Shown in pieces: positions 57,801 through 64,000 of a stretch of DNA of 64,000 nucleotides (its first letter is position 1; each line of letters opens with the position of its first letter). This DNA comes from Nymphaea colorata (taxonomy: Eukaryota > Streptophyta > Magnoliopsida > Nymphaeales > Nymphaeaceae). The notes below the pieces were generated by a model that was not told the DNA's origin, made no database searches, and saw only the letters and a program-made list of their open reading frames with translations. The stretch spans positions 9,374,972 to 9,438,971 of the forward strand of contig NC_045146.1 in NCBI RefSeq assembly GCF_008831285.2. Direction: 5' to 3'. A program made the translations under genes and the position numbers.

Positions 57801-58262
57801 GATTGTTCGGATGAACCCTGCCTTTAGTAGGTCTTTCAGGCCTTCCTTAACTTGCCCCTCAAGACGAGGGTCTAGTTTCCTCAACTTTTGTTTGATTGGC
57901 TTGCATTCTGGTTTCAATGGTAGTCGATGCTCGACTAATTTTGTATCAAGTCCTGGCATGTCCTCATAAGTCCACGCAAAGGCTTCTTGATGCTTTTTGA
58001 GGAAGTCTATCAACTCTTTTCTTTCTTCTGCTGAGAGACTTATTCCAATTTGCAAAATCTTTGGACTCTCTTCCGTGCCAATGTTAATTTCCTCAATCGG
58101 ATCATTAATCAGAGGTGACGGTTGATCTTGCTTTCTCATTTGGATGAACTCTGGACATTCGGCCTCAGTGAGTTCTGGATTTATCTCCTTAAAAGCTTTT
58201 GATGTTTGATCCTCAAATGTCATCCTAAAGATTGTAAAGAAGTTAGACGAAATTTGAGACAT
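54840..58262 (-). CDS. Gypsy Pol: reverse transcriptase, RNase H, second RNase H, integrase
   Basis: The 1140-residue frame carries reverse transcriptase at about residues 130-370 (VVPKKNGKIRLCIDFRDLNK; catalytic YVDD at 275-278) and the connection with the first RNase H at about 400-530. A second RNase H starts at WEMYFDGSKSTVGAGIGIL and continues through HNMAEYEALIQGL, GDSLLAVSQV and a VKREFNPIADGLA block. The integrase follows with core D861, D922 and E958 (D-35-E) and a C-terminal GPY/F motif (NWEGPYVV). It ends in a normal stop. Residues about 811-851, where the integrase HHCC zinc finger should be, are out of frame. The cysteine pair and surrounding family pattern are readable only in another frame between about 55832 and 55708, after which the frame returns. 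The enzyme therefore has a scrambled zinc finger despite an uninterrupted frame. The first ATG, 120 bp after the gag-pro stop, is the only start seen; fusion by splicing or readthrough is possible. Confidence 0.93.
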   Translation of the reverse strand: MSQISSNFFTIFRMTFEDQTSKAFKEINPELTEAECPEFIQMRKQDQPSPLINDPIEEINIGTEESPKILQIGISLSAEERKELIDFLKKHQEAFAWTYEDMPGLDTKLVEHRLPLKPECKPIKQKLRKLDPRLEGQVKEGLKDLLKAGFIRTIDYPEWLANIVVVPKKNGKIRLCIDFRDLNKATPKDDYPLPNIDLLVDSTAGHAMFSFMDGYSGYNQIKLAAQDQAKTSFTTPWGTFCYTVMPFGLKNAGATYQRAMAAIFHDQIHQIMDAYVDDLLIKSKTRENHINILSQVFDRLLQYKLRLNPQKCVFGVESGKLLGFMVSQKGIEMDPSKAKAIIEMSPPTNLKELRSLQGRIQSIRRFISNLAMRCEPFNHLLRKGVKFEWGHECQASFEKIKKYLLCPPILKPPILGEPLLLYITVNDSACGGFLAQYEEGCRIEHVIYYISKTFVQYEKNYSHMEKTCLALVWMCQKLRHYLLACEVKILSKLNPLKYILEQPFLNGRIAKWQVLLMQYDLEYVSQKSIKGQAIADQLADFPLYEEIRTNDDFPDEQILTNEPEPIWEMYFDGSKSTVGAGIGILFITPEREMIPYALKLNFSCTHNMAEYEALIQGLKMLLIFKVQRVRIFGDSLLAVSQVNGDWQVKDQKLIPYQELAASLLRQFEECQLLHVKREFNPIADGLASLGSTIAFKPGESIRSFEVGRLEQPSFVIPEQVLQAESRETPWYQNIKDFLQTGTLPPEMSQKEQRVLRHMSSRYFILADILYRRGFSTEYARCLDANEALEVIQEAHEGICGGHVGYQTLVKQQSRVLLAHNAKRLSPICQEMHQMSVACTINSCSSSVPSFGQWPFSMWAFDVVGPINPPASNGQRYFLAATDYFTKWVEAITLKTVEGQHVVSFIHKNLLCRFGIPHDIVSDNGTHFKNEKMRNLCHKHKIQHHFSAPYYPQGNGQAEATNKILIRVLERTVETGRDWHEKMHNALWAYRTTIRTPTNATPAELVYGTEIVLPLHVQKPAMKFAALIELPISKYQKKRLAQLDLLDEKRLQAAEHAEVYRKRVARHYAKSVIERKFQVNDLVLRSIVPLRSRPKGKWAPNWEGPYVVKEVLPHNSYRLIDADGVEISDPINALHLKKFYT

Positions 58263-58381
58263 TGTATATGGAAGTAATTTGCATTTGTCATTGTATTTTT
58301 GAAGGTATTACAAAATGAAGACACTTGGTCTATTTGAGTACAATGACGACAAAATGACAAAATGATGGCGGATTTGTTGAT
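58263..58381 (-). other. Gag-protease to pol spacer
   Basis: 119 bp between the stop of the protease/G-patch frame and the first ATG of pol. In Ogre elements an intron is removed between protease and pol so that a fusion protein can be made. Whether this spacer is part of such an intron cannot be decided here. Confidence 0.4.
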
Positions 58382-58987
58382 TCAAATTGATGGTGAACAT
58401 CCGCCTATGGTATTGCTCTTGACGAAAGGTACTGGCTTGAATTCTTCCTCAACATCCACTTTTTCATAGCTTTGGCACCCCAAGGCTTGAGTGCCTCGTT
58501 GTCCTGTCAAGGTAACTGGTTCCAAGATTCCATTTTCATGTTTGCCAAGGCCAGTAAATGGCTGGTAGCCATGGCGTATGACTAAATCCAATCCTTTCTC
58601 ATTCTGGCAGAATTTCTTGAACAACGGATGACTTTTGTAACTTGTTTCAAGTTTGGTACCCCTTTTCACCCATACCTGTTTCTTTGGTTTCTGAATGGCC
58701 AACCTGCTAAGACTTTGAGATATTTCTTCTTCTTTGCAGACTCGAATACTGGGTACCTCAATTGTATATGTTGGTACCGGAATCATTGGGTGTACAAGCC
58801 GACTTTCCCTATCCTCTGCATAGATGGTTATAGAATTCCCGTTGTGAGTCCATTTGACACACTGATGTAGAGTGGAGGGAACTGCATTGATAGCATGGAT
58901 CCATGGCCTGCCAAGCAACAAGTTGAAGGAGGGTTCTATATCCACCACATGAAATAAAACCCGATGATACGTCTCAGAAATATTCAA
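58382..58987 (-). CDS. Gypsy protease C-terminal part and G-patch domain
   Basis: Continuation of the gag-protease frame after the frameshift at 59016-59025. NLLLGRPWIHAINAVPSTLH is the conserved end of the retroviral-type protease in plant Gypsy elements. Further on, HGYQPFTGLGKHENGI is a G-patch-like glycine motif typical of the Tat group and perhaps involved in RNA binding. The methionine at 58987 is internal; similarity extends upstream to about 59015. It ends before the pol spacer. Confidence 0.85.
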   Translation of the reverse strand: MNISETYHRVLFHVVDIEPSFNLLLGRPWIHAINAVPSTLHQCVKWTHNGNSITIYAEDRESRLVHPMIPVPTYTIEVPSIRVCKEEEISQSLSRLAIQKPKKQVWVKRGTKLETSYKSHPLFKKFCQNEKGLDLVIRHGYQPFTGLGKHENGILEPVTLTGQRGTQALGCQSYEKVDVEEEFKPVPFVKSNTIGGCSPSI

Positions 58988-59004
58988 ATCCAGACATATG
59001 CATC

Positions 59005-59934
59005 CTAGGCATGGTTGTCCTGTCCGTCATATCCATGGATCAAAATTTTGGATGGAGTATAGTCAGCCTGTCTTATGCCCAACTCACGAGCTGTTTGTTG
59101 TGGACAGATGTTCAGGCTTGCTCCACCATCAATTAAAACGTGGGAGACTCTGGTGCCCCTTGTCTCTATCACTATGTGCAAGGCGTCATTGTGCGATGCA
59201 CCTCCAGTTGGTAGATCTTTATCAGAGAATATGATCGGACTATTTTCACATAATTCAAAAGCCCATTCATTCCCCCTGTTAGGGCTAAACCCTCCCTTCT
59301 TGACTTCAGGTAAGGGGTCCAATTCATTGAAAATGGATTCCAATGGTTCAGGGTCGCACACTTGTGACTTCTGATCAATCTCTGTCAGATGGTCTTGTTT
59401 AACCAGTCCGGTTTGTGCATTGATGGATCCTTTATCATGTTTGAAAAGCAATCCAAAGAAATCCAGGGACGTTGTATCCCTTTTGTTTGTCACCATAATT
59501 TGACGACCTGTTGAAAATCTGACCATCGAAACTATTCCTTTGCCATGTTTAGGAAAAAGATTCTTGAGAATGTCCGGCTGTTCACTGACCTCTTTGATTA
59601 TTTCTTTGTCAACTGCATCTTGCACAATATTTTTAAGTACAAGGCAGTCTTTTGTATCATGTCCTGGAGCGCGATGAAATTTGCAGAATTGCTCTTTGTT
59701 TTTCCCCATCATTGGTGGGGGGTTGGAGACTTTTGGGAGAAACAGAGTACCTCTTTCGATTAGCATATGCATGACCTCTTCATAACTTTGTTGTAATGGG
59801 GTAAATTTTCTATCGTACCCCCATCCAGGATGTTTATTTTTGGTGCCACTACTACTGCCACTAGCTCTGTCCATTACCCCTTTATTCTTGGGATATTCAG
59901 ACTTTTCTTTCTTGAAGGCTGCAGCGTTGGCCAC
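59005..59934 (-). CDS. Gypsy Gag C-terminal part with zinc knuckle and protease active site
   Basis: Internal part of gag-protease. The zinc knuckle CKFHRAPGHDTKDC has the C-H-H-C pattern seen in this lineage. The protease active site is VLIDGGASLNICP, with D-G-G in place of the usual D-S/T-G, as commonly seen in Tat-type elements. The frame connects upstream with 59874-60353 by a one-base shift near 59992. It ends at a stop caused by a 5-bp duplication (plus strand TGTCCTGTCC at 59016-59025). Confidence 0.88.
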   Translation of the reverse strand: MANAAAFKKEKSEYPKNKGVMDRASGSSSGTKNKHPGWGYDRKFTPLQQSYEEVMHMLIERGTLFLPKVSNPPPMMGKNKEQFCKFHRAPGHDTKDCLVLKNIVQDAVDKEIIKEVSEQPDILKNLFPKHGKGIVSMVRFSTGRQIMVTNKRDTTSLDFFGLLFKHDKGSINAQTGLVKQDHLTEIDQKSQVCDPEPLESIFNELDPLPEVKKGGFSPNRGNEWAFELCENSPIIFSDKDLPTGGASHNDALHIVIETRGTRVSHVLIDGGASLNICPQQTARELGIRQADYTPSKILIHGYDGQDNHA

Positions 59935-60353
59935 GATGTTGGCTGGAGCATTCTGACTTCTGCTATTCTTTTTGTATCTTTTCTTACTTTTACCGAGATG
60001 ACAGCATCAAAAGCTCCATTCTCAATTCCTGCTTCAATGCATTCTGCCCTCTCAGTGAGATCGATGAAAGACTTGATTGGAGCATTGGAAATGAGGCTCC
60101 TTAATGGTTGTGTCAAATTGTTTACGATCAATCCCAGTGCATGGGATTGAGAGATTGGGTCTCTCATCTTGTTGCAAGAAGACCTCCACCTCTGAATAAA
60201 ATCTCTCACCTTTTCACCTGGCCTCTGTTTTAGATAGCATAATGTGGTGATCGTTGGTGCAGTTTCAACGTTTTGAATGAACCTTTCGATGAAAAGGTTG
60301 ATTAACATGTCAAAATTTTTCAATTCCACTGGGTTGATGTGTTCCGATACCAT
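59874..60353 (-). CDS. Gypsy Gag middle part (retrotransposon gag domain)
   Basis: Contains LKNFDMLINLFIERFIQNV, then TLCYLKQRPGEKVRDFIQRW, the standard second half of the plant retrotransposon Gag domain. It is separated from the N-terminal half by a frameshift at about 60340-60365 and from the C-terminal half by another near 59992. Gag proteins assemble the particle in the cytoplasm. Confidence 0.88.
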   Translation of the reverse strand: MVSEHINPVELKNFDMLINLFIERFIQNVETAPTITTLCYLKQRPGEKVRDFIQRWRSSCNKMRDPISQSHALGLIVNNLTQPLRSLISNAPIKSFIDLTERAECIEAGIENGAFDAVISVKVRKDTKRIAEVRMLQPTSWPTLQPSRKKSLNIPRIKG

Positions 60354-60949
60354 TGAGCTGCAATTCCTTCTAGGCTTCTAGGGAAACATCGAAAGAGGGC
60401 CCTATGATTGTGGCGGAATTTGTAGCATTCAGCAAAGAACATGACCAAATGTGCCTTTGGGTCTCCATGGCCATCAAATTTGATAAATTTCTTGGGCAAG
60501 TTTTTTATGTGTTTGTCATTTTCAAAGCTTTCGTAGAAATCTTCGCAAGTGAAATTCTTCTTGTTCTTGCCTTTAAGTTGTACTGCATTTAACTTCTTTT
60601 CAACTTCCTGGATTTTTGTTTTCCAGGATTCTCCCTTCTTCTTTTTCTTGGGAGTTTTCGGTTCTTCCTCACTACTAGATTCTGTTGTAGCGTCTTCAGA
60701 AGAGTCTGAACTGCTTGATGAGTACTTTCTTGTTTTCTTCCCTTTCTTTTTGGCTTTTTCTGCCTGCGCTTGTTCTTCATTGAACATGATCATGTATTTC
60801 CGGAATCTTCTGTATTCCTCAAATTCTGGGTCATTTATTTGCAGCTTGGGAGGTGTTTCTGAGGAGGATTCTTCTCCCCTATCTCCTATAAAAGGTTGAT
60901 CAAGCTCCATTTCACTCCTTCTCCTGCTTTGGCTTCTGGTTTCAACCAT
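60320..60949 (-). CDS. Gypsy Gag N-terminal part
   Basis: Starts at MVETRSQSRRRSEMEL (ATG at 60949). The longer frame to 61075 adds an unlikely hydrophobic leader. A basic and serine/acidic low-complexity segment (KKKGKK, SSSSSDSSEDATTESSSEEE, KKKKKG) is followed by the first half of the Gag domain (FDGHGDPKAHL, FRCFPRSLEGIAAQWY). The frame ends after the shift to 60353. N-terminal MVETRSQ is common in Tat-type Gag proteins. Confidence 0.9.
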   Translation of the reverse strand: MVETRSQSRRRSEMELDQPFIGDRGEESSSETPPKLQINDPEFEEYRRFRKYMIMFNEEQAQAEKAKKKGKKTRKYSSSSSDSSEDATTESSSEEEPKTPKKKKKGESWKTKIQEVEKKLNAVQLKGKNKKNFTCEDFYESFENDKHIKNLPKKFIKFDGHGDPKAHLVMFFAECYKFRHNHRALFRCFPRSLEGIAAQWYRNTSTQWN

Positions 60950-61131
60950 AAAGCGGATGTTCACCTTGCAAGAAGAAAAATTGAAAATGTTAGGATGTGA
61001 ATTGATGAGAGGTGACAAATTTTGATTACATATTAAAAGAAAGATGAGAATGACAAACTTGACAAAGTTTAACATAACTTGACAAAACTTGACAAATTTT
61101 GGCTTAATGACAATGAACTAGACATGACAAT

Positions 61132-61584
61132 CTAGGACAGAAGGATAGATGGGCGGACTTCATCCCACCATTTTACATATTCGGGACCCATTCCTGGACC
61201 AAGGACAAGATACAAGTGAGCAAATGATTCCCAACGTTGCTGGGCATAGGTGTATATCCCGGACCACTCTTCAGTGTCTAGTTCACACTCCACAATGGCT
61301 CCTTCCGACTCAATTGGATATGCCTTCCTCTGACGCAGTGAGAATTGCCTGAGGCAACACTCCGGATGATATTCAATTATGAAAAACGGTCCCAATAAAA
61401 GACTTCCTCTGACTGGGTTGTAGTGTATCTTGACTTGATGACCTCTCGATCAAAGAAGTCCCAAATGATGGTGGAGTCATCAACTTCCTCCATCTTTCTG
61501 CAGTAGTGCTCCATACTGGATAACTGACCGTCTGTGTTTTGAAAATGACATGATTGTGGCCCCACATGTTTGTAGAACCATGCT
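61132..61584 (-). pseudogene. Extra open frame upstream of gag (ORF1-like), partial
   Basis: Two overlapping minus-strand frames form one protein. The first runs out of the gap (from 61584, with FYKHVGPQSCHF, YCRKMEEVDDSTIIWDFFDR) to a stop at about 61377. The second continues from about 61390 (FFIIEYHPECCLRQFSLRQR, AYPIESEGAIVECELDTEEW, GMGPEYVKWWDEVRPSILLS) to 61132. A one-base shift at 61375-61395, near a T run, separates them. Ogre elements carry an extra ORF before gag whose function is unknown; position and size fit that. The N-terminus is lost in the assembly gap. I do not recognise a domain. Confidence 0.6.
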
Positions 61585-61684
61585 NNNNNNNNNNNNNNNN
61601 NNNNNNNNNNNNNNNNNNNNNNNNNNNNNNNNNNNNNNNNNNNNNNNNNNNNNNNNNNNNNNNNNNNNNNNNNNNNNNNNNNNN
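61585..61684. other. Assembly gap of exactly 100 N
   Basis: A round-number gap that usually means unknown size. By comparison with the 3' LTR it must hide about 760 bp of 5' LTR (matching 49990-50749), the primer site, the leader and the start of ORF1. Confidence 0.98.
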
Positions 61685-64000
61685 ATGAAACATACATTCT
61701 TCACTCCTTCATAATCTCTCAAAGTCCGTATTGCACGTCATACAATCTATACATGAAGATTGATTAAAATGTAGGACTTTCTCTATATGTGCTCATTATA
61801 TGATTAAGCACATGAATTAGAGATGTAGTCCATAAGCTTGAGGCTTGACATAAAATTATCAAAATGATGAAAATATATAAATGATGTCAAGTTCAATCTT
61901 TGAAATGGATGGGAGACATGGATGACGTCCACTTTTGTATCAAAATAGCTAAAAATCGGACCTTGTGTTGATTTAAATAGCTGAGAATTGTGGACATTGA
62001 TTCCAATAAGGACTTGTTTCTTAGATAGAAACAATGAGTTTTTCAAATCTATTCAAATTCCAGATTTCGTAGTAATGAAATCATCAACTCCTTTGGATGA
62101 TTCTAGGATGGTTGGTATTTCAAATATGTAAATTTTGATATTCTTAAACCAATTCCTATGAAACATGGTCTGATTTCAACAACATACATACATCTTACGT
62201 ATGGGTTTGCTGAAATTAAGTAAAAATGAAATGAAAATAATTTATAATCTTGCACTAGAAAAATCAATAAAAATGGCCCATTTCTTTAAAGACCGGTTTG
62301 GAAACATGTTCCAACCTGATTTTAAGGGAGGAATGTAATTTTTGACAAGAAATCAGATACATATATGTACATATATAACAATGTATACATATACGTACTT
62401 TACTTTTCAAAATGAAATTTTATCAAGGGACCGCATGACTCATGAATCATGATGATTCATGGCTGGGTTCTTTTATGTAGGAAGATTGAGAACTTGTTTC
62501 AAATCTTCCCTACTACCCTTGATTAATTAAATTGAAAGACATGAATCAAAATGACTGTGAATAAGAAAGAAAATAAAACAATACTCAAGCTTATTCATCC
62601 ATCATTTCGCCATGCAAGGGTGGATCACATTCATAAAAACGTATCCATCCCTTGTAGGCATTTTCATCATACGTGATGTAGCAAAATCACTCTCTCACCG
62701 TGGGATTCTCTCATGGTAGGGAGTTCAAAATGGTATTAAGTTGGTTCCTTTGAAAGGGACGTGGCCTTGGGGCACATTTCAAAATTTGATACTTGGGTTC
62801 ATATTTAAGAAAAACCGACATATGCATGCATTATGCATTAACATGTACATTGAAGCGTAGGTTTCCCTTAGCTGGACATCATTCCCAGCCGTAAGCAAAT
62901 GAAAATAAACCCTCCCACGAATCGCTGGAATTAAAATAAATCAACAATAAGCTAAAGTAGAAGAGAAGTGAGTTAAGATCACCTACCTTGCGGTCGGTCT
63001 TGATGTTTGTCATTCGTCTTCACTTGTTTTCTAACCCAAGCAATCCTAAGCAAGAATCCAACCGTGGATTCAAGCTTAGTAAAGCTAGAATAAGAAATAG
63101 CTTGCTTGCTGGAATTTGGAGTGGTAAAGAGAGCTTCTCACCATGAAAATCCTAAGTAAGGGTTCACTTAAGCACCCTAACTTAGCAAAATCAATGGGGA
63201 GAATAGAAGAAAGTGAAGAAGAGAATGGGAGAAAAAGGGGAAGGGGGCTTGGACGAACCTCTTCTCTCTTCCTTGGCTTCTCCCTCCTAGCTCCTTGGCT
63301 GCAGCAATTTGATAGAATGCTCCAAAATTTCGTCCTCCCCCTTGGTGGCCAAGGGGAGGTTTATATAGAGGAGGAGGTGGGTTCAACCACCTTCTTAACT
63401 CACCTTGGGAACTTGCTTAAGACCTTGGGGACTTGTAAAATGAGGTAAATAGACTTTAAAGGCTCTAATTGACCATTTCTCAGCCTATTTCCACGAGCTA
63501 GGTGGGCTGGGCTAGGTTTGGTCAACTTGGGTTCAGACCTAGGTGACCATTTTGACCAAAATTTTGGACGAAAATGCCCTTGCACAGGGTTTTGCCCTTA
63601 TTTTGTACTATTTATTTATTTTTTGTTTGAAATCGAGCTTATAAGGTTAAAACCTAGTTACTAAGCTCCAAATGCCATTGAATTATGATAATTAAATTTA
63701 AATTTTAATAAAATTTAAAAATTTTATCAAATTTGGTTCGAAAAGGGTATTTTCGTCCACAACTTGATTGAAAATGGATTTCAACTGAATCAAACTTTCA
63801 CTTGAGAAATTCAATTTAAATTTGGTATTTGATTCATGCATTTGACAAATTCAAATGTTTATTTGCCTTTCATAAACCATTTTAGGCTTTTTAATCTTAA
63901 GTTGACCGTAGAAGGGCAAAATTGTCCAAATTGATCAATTTCGACCAATTGACCAAAGTCAAAGCTCATTTGCAAGTAGTTTGACTTTATTTGAGGTAAT
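61685..64000 (-). repeat. 5' LTR of the Gypsy element, both ends missing
   Basis: Pairs with 50750-53065 at a constant offset of 10935 bp with about 13 substitutions and no indel. About 715 bp of the promoter-side end lie beyond base 64000, and about 760 bp at the other end are in the gap. The functional promoter copy is this one. Confidence 0.95.
63359..63368 (-). promoter_or_regulatory. TATA box of the 5' LTR
   Basis: CTATATAAAC on the minus strand, identical to 52433-52424. This is the likely promoter for the Gypsy genomic RNA, with transcription toward lower coordinates. Confidence 0.7.

Larger units (their letters stand above)
49990..64000 (-). mobile_element. Tat/Ogre-type Ty3/Gypsy retrotransposon, young, 5' LTR cut by the window end
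   Basis: Minus-strand order: 5' LTR (61685-64000 visible), assembly gap, extra open frame, gag, protease, G-patch, reverse transcriptase, RNase H, second RNase H, integrase, polypurine tract, 3' LTR (49990-53780). The second RNase H between RT/RNase H and integrase, LTRs near 3.8 kb and an extra frame before gag are marks of the Tat/Ogre lineage. The LTRs can be compared over 2316 bp (50750-53065 with 61685-64000, constant offset 10935) and show about 13 substitutions and no indel. At plant rates near 1.3e-8 per site per year that is roughly 0.2 million years. The bases before the 3' LTR boundary, CACGA, are the expected target duplication. Confidence 0.93.

Noticed and set aside
1-64000. tRNA, rRNA or other structured RNA genes
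   Set aside because: None was recognised. The only tRNA-related sequences are primer binding sites of retroelements.
1-64000. A previously undescribed multi-gene system
   Set aside because: All readable coding sequence belongs to known retroelement, transposase or hydroxylase families. The unexplained parts are tandem repeats, the ORF upstream of Gypsy gag and the conserved LTR block, and these are reported as findings.

Overview
The window is AT-rich nuclear DNA from a land plant with a large, repeat-rich genome, most likely a flowering plant. The evidence is plant-type Ty1/Copia and Ty3/Gypsy retrotransposons (one with the second RNase H domain and multi-kilobase LTRs of the Tat/Ogre lineage), a plant-type PIF/Harbinger transposase with spliceosomal introns, a terminal-repeat miniature retroelement, and a broken copy of a sphingoid-base C4-hydroxylase. 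I see no intact host gene and no rRNA or tRNA gene. The window is a nest of transposable elements of different ages plus tandem repeats.

Layout. 1-4922: a young Copia element whose 5' LTR is cut by the window edge; its polyprotein is open except for one frameshift in a run of six C. 4.9-19.5 kb: old, decayed LTR-retrotransposon sequence with no open genes, holding a dispersed repeat pair (5.3 and 11.5 kb), four minisatellites (12.3-16.0 kb), TATA-like LTR promoters and a complete 1-kb TRIM element (16460-17465). 19.5-25.5 kb: remains of a Harbinger Myb/SANT-like partner gene, the 3' part of a sphingoid-base hydroxylase pseudogene (20.8-21.1 kb), a 64-bp perfect palindrome, a 250-bp tandem duplication and degenerate repeats. 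25.5-33.4 kb: a decayed plus-strand Copia whose 3' LTR was entered by a second, minus-strand Copia (28291-33377). 34.8-36.1 kb: a 24-bp minisatellite and a degenerate repeat. 36.5-38.6 kb: a three-exon Harbinger transposase with two lesions. 40.3-41.9 kb: an old fragment of a Tat-type LTR. 41.9-48.4 kb: a ~168-bp satellite array built of two related ~84-bp halves, with one orientation switch near 43.31 kb. 48.4-49.0 kb: a possible hAT remnant.

49990 to the end of the window: a young minus-strand Tat/Ogre-type Gypsy element with a 3.8-kb 3' LTR (49990-53780), pol (54840-58262), gag-protease broken by three frameshifts (58382-60949), an extra open frame upstream of gag, a 100-N assembly gap (61585-61684) and the visible part of its 5' LTR (61685-64000). 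The two LTRs differ at about 13 of 2316 comparable positions, so insertion was recent.

Functionally the elements work as self-contained replicons: LTR promoters drive gag-pol RNA; protease, reverse transcriptase, RNase H and integrase then make and insert a new copy. The visible frameshifts suggest that most copies here depend on proteins from elsewhere. All distances and identities were read by eye; no alignment or database search was run.
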